Assembly: GCA_002372015.1 (NCBI GenBank)
Contig: DFIA01000092.1
Coordinates: forward strand, 1-64,000
Source: Bacteroidales bacterium UBA3709
Lineage (GTDB): Bacteria; Bacteroidota; Bacteroidia; Bacteroidales; UBA932
DNA: 64,000 nt
Reading direction: 5' to 3'
In this document: one piece after another, positions 17,272 through 27,370 of the stretch
How the letters are laid out: each line of letters opens with the position of its first letter
How positions within the stretch are numbered: position 1 is the first letter of the stretch
The notes under the pieces: generated by a model
Told to the model about the DNA's origin: nothing
Databases searched by the model: none
What the model saw: the letters and a program-made list of their open reading frames with translations, nothing else
Translations under genes and position numbers: made by a program

Positions 17272-18093
17272 CAGCCAGCCTTTCAAAAATTCACGGTTAA
17301 GCCTTGCTATATGAGTGATAGACACTCGTTTAGGGCATTCCATTTCGCATGCTCTTGTATTTGTGCAAGCCCCAAAACCGAGTTCATCCATTTTAGCTAT
17401 CATATCCATAGCTCTTTTGGTGCTTTCTATCTTACCCTGAGGAAGCAGGGCTAAAGAACTAACTCTTGCTCCGATAAACAACATAGCAGAACCATTCTTG
17501 CAAGTAGCAACACAGGCTCCACAGCCGATACAAGAAGCGGCATCCATACTTTCGTCTGCCTTTTCTTTAGAAATCAGTATGCTGTTGGCATCTTGTGCAC
17601 TGCCGGTTCTAACATCCACAAAACCACCGGCTTGCATTATCTTATCCAGAGCACTCCTATCAACAACCAAGTCTTTAACTACCGGAAAAGCGGCACTCCT
17701 CCAAGGCTCTATAGTTATAGTACTGCCATCTTTAAACTTACGCATAAAAAGCTGGCAAGTGGTAACTTCGTTCTCGGGACCATGCGCACGACCATTGATA
17801 TACAAAGAACATGCACCACATATTCCCTCTCTACAGTCATGATCAAAACTCACAGGAAGTGCCTTGCCCTCTGCTTTAGCCCTTTTCAGTTTTTCTCCAG
17901 AACAAACCTCGCCGTTTTCACAACCTTTGCTGAATGCTATAGGGTCTGAGTTCTGATGAACAAGCTGATCGTTGAGAATATCTAACATTTCCAGAAAAGA
18001 AGAATCCGGACTTATGTTATCTACCGTGTAAGTCTCAAAATGCCCTTTTGTTTTGGCATTTTTCTGTCTCCAAACTTTTATCTTGAATTTCAT
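17263..18093 (-). CDS. frdB: Fumarate reductase/succinate dehydrogenase iron-sulfur subunit
   Basis: The 276-residue subunit passes electrons between the flavoprotein and quinone. Cys87, Cys92, Cys95 and Cys113 form the [2Fe-2S] site (D-C-R-E-G-I-C-G-A-C). C-I-G-C-G-A-C-V-A-T-C at 188-198 and Cys243, Cys249 and Cys253 (C-E-M-E-C-P) supply the [4Fe-4S] and [3Fe-4S] sites. It is about 20-25 residues longer than typical Bacteroides FrdB. It follows frdA by 3 bp. No third subunit gene is next to it. Confidence 0.93.
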   Translation of the reverse strand: MKFKIKVWRQKNAKTKGHFETYTVDNISPDSSFLEMLDILNDQLVHQNSDPIAFSKGCENGEVCSGEKLKRAKAEGKALPVSFDHDCREGICGACSLYINGRAHGPENEVTTCQLFMRKFKDGSTITIEPWRSAAFPVVKDLVVDRSALDKIMQAGGFVDVRTGSAQDANSILISKEKADESMDAASCIGCGACVATCKNGSAMLFIGARVSSLALLPQGKIESTKRAMDMIAKMDELGFGACTNTRACEMECPKRVSITHIARLNREFLKGWLKK

Positions 18094-18096
18094 AGA

Positions 18097-20046
18097 CTAG
18101 TCTTTATAATTTCTGGTTGCTACTTTTATTCCTTCATAAACAAGAGGTTCTTTGTGAAGTTCGGGCTCTGTGTTCTCTCCTTTGTATTCCCAGGCAGAAA
18201 CATACATAAAGTTCTCATCGTCTCGTTTTGCCTCACCTTCTTCGGTTTGCATTTCTTCCCTAAAGTGGCCTCCGCAACTTTCTTTTCTGTTAAGAGCATC
18301 GCGAGCCATAAGTTCTCCTATTTCAAAAAAGTCTGCAAGCCTCATAGCCTTTTCAAGTTCTTGGTTAAATTCTCCGTTTTCTCCACACACATAAACATCT
18401 TTCCAGAATTCTTCCTTGAGCCTCTTTATTTCAACTATTGCCTTCTTTAAGCCTTCTTCTGTACGTCCCATTCCTACATATTCCCACATTACATTTCCGA
18501 GCTCTTTGTGAATTTCGTCTGGAGATTTCTTTCCTTTTACAGCAAATAATTTAGCAATACGTTCTTTTACAGCCTTTTCTGCCTGTTCAAATTCCGGAGC
18601 CGATGTATCTGTCTTAGGTTCTTGTATTTTGTTTGCCAGATAACCTCCTATTGTATAAGGGAGAATGAAATAACCGTCTGCAAGTCCTTGCATCAGAGCA
18701 GATGCTCCCAGACGATTTCCTCCATGATCTGAGAAATTGGCCTCGCCTATGGCAAACAAACCAGGAATGGTTGTCTGAAGGTCGTAATCAACCCATAAAC
18801 CTCCCATTGTATAGTGGATGGCCGGATATATCATCATAGGCTCTTTATAAGCATCCACATCTGTTATTTCTTCATACATCTGGAACAGATTACCATATCT
18901 TTCGCGTATTGTATCTTCTCCCAAACGCTCTATGGCTGTCTTGAAATCGAGAAATACGGCTTTTCCGGTTTCGTTAACACCAAAACCTGCATCGCAACGC
19001 TCTTTGGCGGCACGAGAGGCTATATCTCTTGGCACAAGATTTCCAAATGCAGGATACCTTCTTTCCAAATAGTAATCTCTGTCTTCTTCTGGTATTTGAG
19101 ATGCTTTGATTTCTCCCTTACGAAGCTTCATTACATCTTCCTTCTTCTTTGGAACCCAAATTCTTCCGTCGTTTCTTAAAGACTCACTCATAAGAGTAAG
19201 TTTACTTTGCTGTGTTCCATGAACAGGTATGCAAGTAGGATGAATTTGTGCAAAACAAGGATTTCCAAAATAAGCTCCTTTTTTATAGCACTGCCATGCT
19301 GCCGAACCGTTTGAGTTCATGGCATTTGTAGATAGAAAATAAACATTTCCGTAGCCTCCTGTGGCTATAACAACCGCATGAGCTCCAAATCTTTCTATTT
19401 CTCCTGTGGCTATATTACGAGCTATAATTCCTTTAGCCTGGCCGTTTATAAGAACCAAGTCTAACATTTCGTAACGAGGATAACTTTTAACGCTCCCTTT
19501 TTTAATTTCTTTATTTAAAGAAGCATAGGCACCAAGCAAAAGCTGTTGGCCGGTTTGCCCTCTGGCATAGAAAGTACGGCTCACCTGTGCACCTCCAAAA
19601 GAACGGTTTGCCAATAATCCTCCGTATTCGCGAGCAAAAGGTACACCCTGCGCCACACAGTGATCTATAATGAGATTACTCACTTCTGCTAAACGATAAA
19701 CATTGGCTTCGCGGCTGCGGAAATCACCTCCCTTTACTGTATCTACAAACAAACGGTAGATAGAATCGTTATCGTTTTGGTAGTTTTTTGCAGCATTGAT
19801 TCCACCTTGGGCGGCTATAGAGTGCGCCCTTCTTGGAGAATCGCTGATACAGAAGATTTTTACATTGTAACCCATTTCTCCCAAAGACGCCGCAGCAGAA
19901 GCTCCGGCAAGTCCTGTTCCAACAACAATAACCTCTAGTTTTCTTTTGTTTGCCGGACTCACCACTTTTATTTCTGCCTTACGCTTCTTCCATTTCTCAG
20001 ATAGAGGACCGTCCGGTATCTGGGATTTAAGTTTTGTATCTGACAT
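18097..20046 (-). CDS. frdA: Fumarate reductase/succinate dehydrogenase flavoprotein subunit
   Basis: The 649-residue flavoprotein has the FAD-binding [12 protein letters not shown] motif near 42-53, the covalent-FAD region [12 protein letters not shown], the active-site H-P-T-C-I-P segment and [14 protein letters not shown]. Size and form match the Bacteroidota SdhA/FrdA type that pairs with a di-heme cytochrome b. That subunit gene normally precedes frdA, but the 172 bp upstream hold no ORF for it. Direction in vivo (fumarate reduction or succinate oxidation) cannot be read from sequence. Confidence 0.95.
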   Translation of the reverse strand: MSDTKLKSQIPDGPLSEKWKKRKAEIKVVSPANKRKLEVIVVGTGLAGASAAASLGEMGYNVKIFCISDSPRRAHSIAAQGGINAAKNYQNDNDSIYRLFVDTVKGGDFRSREANVYRLAEVSNLIIDHCVAQGVPFAREYGGLLANRSFGGAQVSRTFYARGQTGQQLLLGAYASLNKEIKKGSVKSYPRYEMLDLVLINGQAKGIIARNIATGEIERFGAHAVVIATGGYGNVYFLSTNAMNSNGSAAWQCYKKGAYFGNPCFAQIHPTCIPVHGTQQSKLTLMSESLRNDGRIWVPKKKEDVMKLRKGEIKASQIPEEDRDYYLERRYPAFGNLVPRDIASRAAKERCDAGFGVNETGKAVFLDFKTAIERLGEDTIRERYGNLFQMYEEITDVDAYKEPMMIYPAIHYTMGGLWVDYDLQTTIPGLFAIGEANFSDHGGNRLGASALMQGLADGYFILPYTIGGYLANKIQEPKTDTSAPEFEQAEKAVKERIAKLFAVKGKKSPDEIHKELGNVMWEYVGMGRTEEGLKKAIVEIKRLKEEFWKDVYVCGENGEFNQELEKAMRLADFFEIGELMARDALNRKESCGGHFREEMQTEEGEAKRDDENFMYVSAWEYKGENTEPELHKEPLVYEGIKVATRNYKD

Positions 20047-20218
20047 TTGAGTAGTATTAAGTATTAATGTTAGGAAAATCTCCTACAAGTTTAACCACTT
20101 TTTCCGTTATTTCAAAAAGATTAAATTACTATATTTGTTCTTGTTGTCTTTTGGATGTATTTTACCTTACGTCTAAACTTGGAGTGTTTATATTTGAGTG
20201 TTAATAAATATATGCTTT

Positions 20219-20809
20219 ATGAAAAAATTTTGGGCTATTATTACAACTGTTTTTCTTGCTATTATCTTAATAAGTTCTCCGGCAGAAGCACAAAAAAAGA
20301 AAGAAACCGGTAAAGAAAGAAGAGCAAGAATTGCCAAAATGGTACAAGACGGTGCTGCAGGAAGAGATTTCTTTATTGCGATAGGAAGATTTTTTCCAAA
20401 AAGCGGTACGGCGCAACACATAAGTTATAGCACAGATGGTTATTTTATAGATGTTCAGAATGATCGTATCTCTTGTAACCTCCCGTATGTAGGACAAGCT
20501 GAAAGAAGTTCCAACACCCCATACAATTTAAGTAATACAAATATAAATATTTGTGCTGATAATCAAATTATTACCTTGTTTGGAGGCTGGCAGGAAAAAG
20601 AGAAAAGCTACATTTTCAGAACTATATTTTGGAATAACGATGACGACACAGGCAATGAGGCTATTCAGGTTATATTAACCGTACAACTATATACATCCGG
20701 AAAAGCCTATGCACAGGTAGAAATTCAGGGTATGGAACTTATTTCCTATGAAGGTGAAATTGAACCAAGGCCTGAAAAAAAGCAGATTCATCGCCCTAAC
20801 GAAGACTAA
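20219..20809 (+). CDS. DUF4251 exported protein, first tandem copy
   Basis: The start at 20219 (M-K-K-F-W-A-I-I) gives a 196-residue protein with a clear signal peptide ending near A-E-A. A basic K/R-rich stretch (K-K-K-E-T-G-K-E-R-R-A-R) follows, then a beta-rich domain with S-G-T-A-Q-H-I-S-Y-S-T-D-G-Y-F-I-D, C-N-L-P-Y-V-G-Q-A and I-S-Y-E-G-E-I-E-P-R-P-E-K-K. These fit my recollection of the DUF4251 family found in Bacteroidota. Function is unknown; location is periplasmic or surface. It is followed after 21 bp by a paralogue, so a local duplication is likely. Confidence 0.75.
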   Translation: MKKFWAIITTVFLAIILISSPAEAQKKKETGKERRARIAKMVQDGAAGRDFFIAIGRFFPKSGTAQHISYSTDGYFIDVQNDRISCNLPYVGQAERSSNTPYNLSNTNINICADNQIITLFGGWQEKEKSYIFRTIFWNNDDDTGNEAIQVILTVQLYTSGKAYAQVEIQGMELISYEGEIEPRPEKKQIHRPNED

Positions 20810-20830
20810 CAACATAAATACTATCGTATT

Positions 20831-21355
20831 ATGAAAACAACTATTGTTAAGCTTTTTGTTGCAATTTTTGCTTTTGCAGCACTTTGTTCTTGCGGAACAT
20901 CTGCAAATTCTACTCAGAAAGATCAACCACAGCAAAATGTAGTTGAAAGTCTCGATAGCTTAGATATTTACATTGTTATAAACAGAATTATTCCTAAATC
21001 TATGCCTCCAAGAGAGTCTATGGACGGATATTTTCTCTCTATCAAAGATGGTGTCTTAACATGCTATCTCCCTTTTATAGGCTCTGCCCATGGCTCATTT
21101 TTGAATAGCAACGAAATTGCCATAGATGTTGAGAATACTCCTGTTGATGTAAAGGTTACAAAGAATCCTCCTAAGAGAAACAGCTATGCCGTACTGGAAT
21201 TTTCTGCGCCAAGCAAATACAAATCAGAAGTATTTGTTTTTACTGTAGAAATATATGGCAACGGCAACGCACGCCTAAGTGTTGAAAGTATCCAAAGAGA
21301 CTTTATCAACTATTCCGGCAGCTTAGAAAAACGTCCTGAAAAGAAGACTAAATAA
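20831..21355 (+). CDS. DUF4251 lipoprotein, second tandem copy
   Basis: The 174-residue protein has a lipoprotein signal (A-A-L-C-S-C) with the acceptor Cys at about 19-21. Its domain parallels the upstream gene: M-D-G-Y-F-L-S-I-K-D-G-V-L-T-C-Y-L-P-F-I-G-S-A, a V-F-T-V-E-I-Y-G-N-G strand and the ending I-N-Y-S-G-S-L-E-K-R-P-E-K-K. Identity is clearly partial, so the duplication is old. Unlike copy 1 it is predicted to be lipid-anchored. Its stop codon directly abuts the stop of the next, convergent gene. Confidence 0.75.
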   Translation: MKTTIVKLFVAIFAFAALCSCGTSANSTQKDQPQQNVVESLDSLDIYIVINRIIPKSMPPRESMDGYFLSIKDGVLTCYLPFIGSAHGSFLNSNEIAIDVENTPVDVKVTKNPPKRNSYAVLEFSAPSKYKSEVFVFTVEIYGNGNARLSVESIQRDFINYSGSLEKRPEKKTK

Positions 21356-22588
21356 TTACTGCGTCAAGCTCTTATATGCAGATATCAGAAGATTGTTTAT
21401 GTCTTCTGTAAAACTGCGTATATCCTTGCTGTCTAATTTTCCCTGCCGTAATAATTCTATTACCGGAGTGGCCTTTTCAAAAACCTGTTTCTGAAAAGGA
21501 GCTAGTTGTTGTGCAAAACCGTTTCCTTCTGAATTGTAAAGCTTTACAAAATAAAGATATTTATTACCACTGCCTCTTGTTATAGGGAAAATGTGCTTCT
21601 TTAACTCAAGAACATAATCGCACACAATACTATTGTTCTTATTGGTTGTTGACGATCCCTTTAATAAACTATATGGCATTATTTCAGGATCAATCATAAA
21701 TATAGGAACTATTATAGCTAATGGACCATATCCAATTCCACTCCAGAAAATAGTATTTCTTACATCTTCTCCTTTCTTTACTCCTTGGAATATAGAAACT
21801 GCACTTGTAGATTTTCTGGATATAAAGTCTTGATCCATAAACCATCCGTCTGTTTTATCTGTTAAGTTGGAAGTTCTTAAATCTGTTTTAAGAACAGAAT
21901 GATAGAAAGATCTTGAAAGATTTTCAGCAACCCATTCGGCAGAAAATTTAACACCTTCTCTATAAGCTTGCTCTACTATATCTGTAGCACTTTGCCACCT
22001 TATATATCCCAAGCCCTCATCTTTTCTTCCACTACGAGAATAATTTGTCCAAATAAGATATCCATCTGGTGCTATGGATGTGTCATTTGCATCGTATTTT
22101 TTCCACGTTCTTGTATTTACCTCATAATAAGCTGCTCCACCTTCTGCATCTATAACTCCAAAATTAGCTTCAACAGCAAGGGGCTTCTTAATAGTATCGA
22201 GAAAATTTTCAAAATCTTTAAGAGTGCGGCATACGCCAAGTGCCTTATACATTACAACTCCTTCTGCATCCTGATAATCTTTTTCTGCAGCAATAGCTAA
22301 ATTATAAGAAGCTGTATTCATTATACAAAAGCCTGCTTCATTACTACCAGCCCAAACCTCTCCTTCTTTTGATGGAGAATTTACAAGACCTGTAAAACAA
22401 TACCTTTTACCTTTAAAATATTGCATACGGTTATTAAGTTCTCCCGTATCTCTGTTTTTCCACATTAAAGGCCGTCCGTCTTTTGTGCACTTTCCGGTAA
22501 ATATTGCTGATGTACAAGCATATACATCTATAGATAATATAGAAATCAATACTAATATAAGAACTTTTGTTTTAGAGAAAAGCTGCAT
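21356..22588 (-). CDS. Exported C45/choloylglycine-hydrolase-like Ntn hydrolase
   Basis: The 410-residue protein has a signal peptide of about 24 residues (V-L-I-L-V-L-I-S-I-L-S-I-D-V-Y-A). Cleavage there exposes Cys25 in C-T-S-A-I-F, the N-terminal nucleophile arrangement of Ntn hydrolases. Later motifs (W-K-N-R-D-T-G, G-S-N-E-A-G-F-C-I-M-N, N-F-G-V-I-D-A-E-G-G-A-A-Y-Y-E-V) match the linear amide C-N hydrolase/C45 peptidase group. It could cleave N-acyl amides or peptides in the periplasm. A bile-salt substrate is possible but unsupported. The gene uses more A/T-rich codons than most neighbours. Confidence 0.75.
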   Translation of the reverse strand: MQLFSKTKVLILVLISILSIDVYACTSAIFTGKCTKDGRPLMWKNRDTGELNNRMQYFKGKRYCFTGLVNSPSKEGEVWAGSNEAGFCIMNTASYNLAIAAEKDYQDAEGVVMYKALGVCRTLKDFENFLDTIKKPLAVEANFGVIDAEGGAAYYEVNTRTWKKYDANDTSIAPDGYLIWTNYSRSGRKDEGLGYIRWQSATDIVEQAYREGVKFSAEWVAENLSRSFYHSVLKTDLRTSNLTDKTDGWFMDQDFISRKSTSAVSIFQGVKKGEDVRNTIFWSGIGYGPLAIIVPIFMIDPEIMPYSLLKGSSTTNKNNSIVCDYVLELKKHIFPITRGSGNKYLYFVKLYNSEGNGFAQQLAPFQKQVFEKATPVIELLRQGKLDSKDIRSFTEDINNLLISAYKSLTQ

Positions 22589-22629
22589 AAAATAAACCTT
22601 ATTTATAATAGATATTTTGTATTTATATG

Positions 22630-23667
22630 TTAAAACAATGATAGATCGTTTTTATATTTAGATATTCCAAGATGTTTATAGCTCATATCGGTAACTTCTC
22701 TTCCACGAGGTGTACGGCGGATAAAACCTTCCTGAATTAAGAATGGCTCATAAACTTCCTCTATAGTTCCAGCATCTTCTCCAACTGCAGTTGCAATTGT
22801 TGTAAGTCCTACTGGTCCTCCTTTAAATTTGGATATTATTGTGGAAAGAATTTTATTATCCATCATATCAAGCCCACGTTTATCTATATTCAATGCGTCT
22901 AAGGAGTATTTTGTAATGGCTATATCTACCTCACCGTTTCCTTTAACTTGTGCAAAATCTCTTACACGCCTCAGCAAAGAATTTGCAATACGAGGGGTTC
23001 CTCTACTACGACATGCTATTTCTTTAGCTGCTAAATCGTCTATATCTATATCTAATATACGTGCAGATCTTCGTATTATTTTTTGAAGAGTTTCGTTATT
23101 ATAATATTCTAAATGACAATTTATTCCAAATCTTGCCCTAAGAGGAGAAGAAAGTAATCCGCTTCTTGTGGTAGCACCTACTAAAGTAAACGGATTTAAT
23201 GTAATTTGTACACTTCTTGCGCCAGGCCCCTTATCTATCATTATATCTATACGAAAATCTTCCATTGCAGAATACAAATACTCTTCTACAATTTTAGGTA
23301 AACGATGAATTTCGTCTATAAAAAGTACATCTCCTGTTTCTAACGAAGTAAGCAAGCCTGCAAGATCGCCAGGTTTATCTAAAATAGGGCCAGAAGTAAC
23401 TTTCATATCAACCCCCATTTCATTAGCTATAATATTAGCTAAAGTTGTCTTTCCAAGCCCAGGGGGCCCGAACAACAGAGTGTGATCTAAAGATTCTCCA
23501 CGCATTTTGGCTGCCTTTACAAAAACCTTTAGATTTTCTACAACCTTATCCTGTCCTGAAAAATCTTGAAACTCCTTTGGTCTGACCAAAGTTTCTACTT
23601 CTCTTTCGGTGGATGGCTCTATATCTCTTGGGTTAAATTTGTCTATTTTGTTATCGTCCGACACCAT
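22630..23667 (-). CDS. ruvB: Holliday junction branch-migration helicase RuvB
   Basis: The 345-residue AAA+ motor is recognised from [14 protein letters not shown] (Walker A), [11 protein letters not shown] (Walker B), G-A-T-T-R-S-G-L-L (sensor 1) and the winged-helix C terminus T-P-R-G-R-E-V. The ATG at 23667 gives M-V-S-D-D-N-K; seven upstream residues were excluded as atypical. It works with RuvA encoded at 7.5 kb. It is divergent from mfd across a 378-bp AT-rich gap. Confidence 0.97.
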   Translation of the reverse strand: MVSDDNKIDKFNPRDIEPSTEREVETLVRPKEFQDFSGQDKVVENLKVFVKAAKMRGESLDHTLLFGPPGLGKTTLANIIANEMGVDMKVTSGPILDKPGDLAGLLTSLETGDVLFIDEIHRLPKIVEEYLYSAMEDFRIDIMIDKGPGARSVQITLNPFTLVGATTRSGLLSSPLRARFGINCHLEYYNNETLQKIIRRSARILDIDIDDLAAKEIACRSRGTPRIANSLLRRVRDFAQVKGNGEVDIAITKYSLDALNIDKRGLDMMDNKILSTIISKFKGGPVGLTTIATAVGEDAGTIEEVYEPFLIQEGFIRRTPRGREVTDMSYKHLGISKYKNDLSLF

Positions 23668-24045
23668 ACATTCACAAATATAAAACAAAATAACTATGAC
23701 TTATTATTTTAATATGAATAAATTTTAATAAAAAAATAAATAGTTATAATACTGTGTTGATAATGTTAAAAACAAGAAAAAACGCTATTCTAATACATTC
23801 TACATGGGTTTCAATAAATAAAAGTTGTTTATAAATCTTAGAATTAAACCATAGATTTTTTGTCAATATCTAACAGTATTTTTTTAGAACATTTTGTAAA
23901 AAAGTTATCAACAATAATACTAACAGGTTTTCCGACATTAATAAAATAATCTGCACTAAAAACAATTCTAAAGCTAAATTTAATCAAATAAAAAAACTAC
24001 ATCTGAGAATTATTTAAAAACAGATTTTAAATTTGCAAGTTCAAT
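23668..24045. other. AT-rich intergenic region with two inverted DnaA-box-like sites
   Basis: This 378-bp gap between divergent ruvB and mfd has no ORF and is very AT-rich. It contains TGTTGATAA at 23755-23763 and its exact reverse complement TTATCAACA at 23905-23913, each one mismatch from the DnaA box TTATCCACA, 141 bp apart. The mfd -7 box lies at its right end. It holds the two divergent promoters; DnaA regulation or an origin role is only a possibility. Confidence 0.3.
24028..24035 (+). promoter_or_regulatory. -7 box of mfd
   Basis: TAAATTTG matches the Bacteroidota -7 consensus and ends 10 nt before the mfd ATG. No good TTTG is seen at the -33 position, so it is a weaker candidate. Confidence 0.45.
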
Positions 24046-27000
24046 ATGGTAACCAGTCAAACCATAATAGATAAGTTCAACAACATTGCGGCAGTTTCGT
24101 ATGTTTCTGAATTTATATGCAAGCCAACTGAAAAGGAATCTTTGTTTTCAGTCAGGGGGCTGTTTGGTAGTGCTAAAGGTTACTTTTTATCTGCAGTTGT
24201 CAATAATTGTGTTTCTGCGCATATACATCTTATTATAGAAGATAGTAAAGAGGCAGCCGAGTACATGTGCGGCGATTTATACAACATTTTTAGTGGAGAG
24301 GTTTATTATTTTCCATCTTCCTCTTCTATGTCTTCCAAAATAGTTTCTATAAAAGATTCGTCAAATAAAGTTCTTCGCAGCATAGCTCTTACTGCTGTCA
24401 ATAATTTTAGCAAGGAATCTTCAAACATAGCTATAGTTACATATCCAGAAGCTGTAAAAGAGAAGATACTCAATAGTAAAGATGTAATAAACAGTATCTT
24501 GAAAATACAAGTAGGACAGCAGATAGATTATGAACATCTGAAAGAAGCCCTGCAAAAAGAATCTTTTGAAAGAGTAGATTTTGTTTCAGAACCAGGTCAG
24601 TTTGCAATAAGGGGCGGTATTGTGGATATATTTTCTTATTCAGATAATGTTCCTTACAGAATAGATTTTTTTGGAAATACAGTAGAAAGTATTAAAAAGT
24701 TTAATGTAAATACCCAGCGTTCAGACGAATCTGTAGAGAGCGTAGAAATCTTTCCGGATATTTATAATCCTTCTAACATAATGGCTCACGGAGGGCAAAG
24801 TCTATTGCAGTATATAAGTAACCAAAACTGTGTTATATGGAATAATACATTTGAGAATATTTTGGAGGCAGAATCTGGTAAAAAGATAGTGTATATCAAT
24901 GGTAAAACAATTTATCCATCATCTGAAGAACAAAAAATAAAAACAGTAACCTTAGATTGTAGTCCACAACCCAGTTTCAATAAAAATTTTGCCCTTCTTG
25001 CAGATGATATTAGAAAAAAGAACAACAAAGGTTTTCAGGTATTTATAAGTTCATCTTCAAAAGATCAGATAGAGCGTATAAAAAATATCTTCCGCGATTC
25101 GTCTCACATAGTATCGGAGGGAGAATATCCATATTTTAATAGTATAGAATATTCTAATCATCAAGGCTTTATATGTAATGATGCTAAAATATGTCTATAT
25201 ACAGACCATCAAATATTTGAAAGATATCACAGAGTAAAAATACATAGAGAAGTAGAACGTAGCGAAAGATTAGCTTTAGCAGATTTAAATGCTTTTCATA
25301 TAGGAGACTATATTGTACATATCGACCATGGAGTAGGAGTTTTTGGAGGGTTATTAAAAACAAATATAGGCGGCAAGCTTCAAGAGGCTGTAAAAATTAC
25401 ATATCGCGATGGGGATGTAATCTTTGTTTCGGTTCACGGATTACATAAGATTTCTAAATATAAGTCTAAAGACGGATTACCTCCTAAAATATATAAGTTG
25501 GGAGGCAATGCGTGGAACAAATTAAAAGCTACAACCAAAGCCAGAATAAAAGACATAGCAGAAGAGCTAATAAACTTATATGCAGAGAGAAAGCAAGCAC
25601 GGGGCTTTGCCTTTTCCGAAGACAATTATATGCAGCATGAGTTAGAGGCATCTTTTGTTTTTGAAGACACTCCAGACCAACTCAGTGCCACCAAGGCAGT
25701 AAAGCATGATATGGAAAGCTCCAGTCCTATGGACAGGTTAATTTGTGGAGATGTGGGTTTTGGAAAAACAGAAATAGCGATAAGAGCGGCATTTAAAGCA
25801 GTTTGCGATAATAAACAAGTATGCGTTTTAGTTCCAACCACAATACTTGCACTCCAACACTATAAAACCTTTACAGAACGACTTGCCCAATTTCCGTGTA
25901 GGATAGATTATCTGAGTAGGTTACGAACAACCAAAGACATTAGAGAAATTATAAAGAACCTTGCAGACGGAAAGATAGATATAATAATAGGAACTCATCG
26001 TCTTCTTAATAAACAAATTAAATTTAAAGACTTAGGACTCTTGATAGTAGATGAGGAACAAAAGTTTGGGGTTTCTGCAAAAGAACGTCTAAGACAACTG
26101 AAAGTAGAAGTTGATACCCTCACTCTTACAGCCACTCCTATTCCGAGAACGCTTCAGTTTTCGCTTCTTGGGGCACGAGATCTGTCTATAATAAACACCC
26201 CTCCGCCAAATCGCTTGCCAGTACAGACGGAAATAATAGATTTTAATGAGGAATATATAAAAGAAGCCATTGAATATGAGCTTAAAAGGGGAGGACAAGT
26301 ATTCTTTGTACACAACAGAGTAGAAGACATACTTGCCGTAGAACAAATGATCAACAGACTTTCTCCTAAAGCCAAAACCATAACCGGCCATGGTCAGATG
26401 GAGGCTACAGAATTGGAAAACAGAATATTGGGTTTTATACGGGGAGATTATGATGTTCTGATATCTACCACAATTATAGAAAACGGCATAGATATACCAA
26501 ATGCCAATACTATGATTATCAATCAGGCACACATGTTTGGCCTAAGCGATTTACACCAGTTAAGAGGCCGTGTTGGCAGGTCTGGAATAAAAGCATATTG
26601 CTATCTGATAATTCCGCCGATGACATCTATTTCAGAAGATGCCAAGAGAAGAATAAAAGCTATTGAAGCCTTTTCTGAATTAGGTAGCGGATTTAATATA
26701 GCCATGCAAGATTTAGATATAAGGGGGGCAGGAAATTTATTAGGCGGAGAACAAAGTGGCTTTATAGCAGATATGGGCTTTGAAACATATCAAAAGATAC
26801 TTAACGAGGCTTTTATGGAAATCAACGCCAAAAGGCAAGATATAGTGCAGGAAGTATCTGAAAATATGACTTTTGTATCTGATTGCAGCTTAGATACAGA
26901 CCTTGAAATATATATTCCAGATGATTATATTTCTCAGACATCAGAAAAAATCAGACTGTACAAAGAGCTCGATGCCATGAAAACAGAAAAGGAAACAGAA

Positions 27001-27327
27001 GCTTTTCTTGCAAGTTTACAAGATAGATTTGGCACTCCTCCTGAGCAAGTAATACAACTGTCTTATGTAGTACGTCTGAGACAACTTGCCATAAGCCTCG
27101 GGATAGAAAAGGTGGTTTTGAGAGAAGGAGTAATGATAATGTATTTTATATCCGACCAGAACTCTGTCTTTTACAGAACAGAAACCTTTCAGAATATAAT
27201 GCGAAATATTTCTATAAAGCGCATAGGTAAAGTAAATTATCAGCAAGAAAAAAACAGATTGAGCGTAAAGGTCCTCAGAATAGATTCTATTAGCAAAGCC
27301 TACTCTGTGCTATTGTCTCTAAAGTAA
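24046..27327 (+). CDS. mfd: Transcription-repair coupling factor Mfd
   Basis: The 1093-residue translocase removes stalled RNA polymerase and recruits UvrA. The N-terminal UvrB-like domains include F-V-S-E-P-G-Q-F-A-I-R-G-G-I-V-D-I-F. A CarD-like RNA-polymerase-binding domain follows near 410-480 (G-D-Y-I-V-H-I-D-H-G-V-G-V-F). The helicase core has C-G-D-V-G-F-G-K-T-E, V-D-E-E-Q-K-F-G-V and G-R-V-G-R-S-G. The C-terminal TRCF domain is present. Length is close to the usual 1110-1150. The first ATG fits the position of the -7 box. Confidence 0.97.
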   Translation: MVTSQTIIDKFNNIAAVSYVSEFICKPTEKESLFSVRGLFGSAKGYFLSAVVNNCVSAHIHLIIEDSKEAAEYMCGDLYNIFSGEVYYFPSSSSMSSKIVSIKDSSNKVLRSIALTAVNNFSKESSNIAIVTYPEAVKEKILNSKDVINSILKIQVGQQIDYEHLKEALQKESFERVDFVSEPGQFAIRGGIVDIFSYSDNVPYRIDFFGNTVESIKKFNVNTQRSDESVESVEIFPDIYNPSNIMAHGGQSLLQYISNQNCVIWNNTFENILEAESGKKIVYINGKTIYPSSEEQKIKTVTLDCSPQPSFNKNFALLADDIRKKNNKGFQVFISSSSKDQIERIKNIFRDSSHIVSEGEYPYFNSIEYSNHQGFICNDAKICLYTDHQIFERYHRVKIHREVERSERLALADLNAFHIGDYIVHIDHGVGVFGGLLKTNIGGKLQEAVKITYRDGDVIFVSVHGLHKISKYKSKDGLPPKIYKLGGNAWNKLKATTKARIKDIAEELINLYAERKQARGFAFSEDNYMQHELEASFVFEDTPDQLSATKAVKHDMESSSPMDRLICGDVGFGKTEIAIRAAFKAVCDNKQVCVLVPTTILALQHYKTFTERLAQFPCRIDYLSRLRTTKDIREIIKNLADGKIDIIIGTHRLLNKQIKFKDLGLLIVDEEQKFGVSAKERLRQLKVEVDTLTLTATPIPRTLQFSLLGARDLSIINTPPPNRLPVQTEIIDFNEEYIKEAIEYELKRGGQVFFVHNRVEDILAVEQMINRLSPKAKTITGHGQMEATELENRILGFIRGDYDVLISTTIIENGIDIPNANTMIINQAHMFGLSDLHQLRGRVGRSGIKAYCYLIIPPMTSISEDAKRRIKAIEAFSELGSGFNIAMQDLDIRGAGNLLGGEQSGFIADMGFETYQKILNEAFMEINAKRQDIVQEVSENMTFVSDCSLDTDLEIYIPDDYISQTSEKIRLYKELDAMKTEKETEAFLASLQDRFGTPPEQVIQLSYVVRLRQLAISLGIEKVVLREGVMIMYFISDQNSVFYRTETFQNIMRNISIKRIGKVNYQQEKNRLSVKVLRIDSISKAYSVLLSLK

Positions 27328-27354
27328 TAGAGTCTATCATATACTTTTTATCAC

Positions 27355-27362
27355 TATATTTG
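27355..27362 (+). promoter_or_regulatory. -7 box of coaX
   Basis: TATATTTG matches the -7 consensus and ends 8 nt before the coaX ATG at 27371. A matching -33 element is not evident. Confidence 0.4.
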
Positions 27363-27370
27363 AACCTTAT

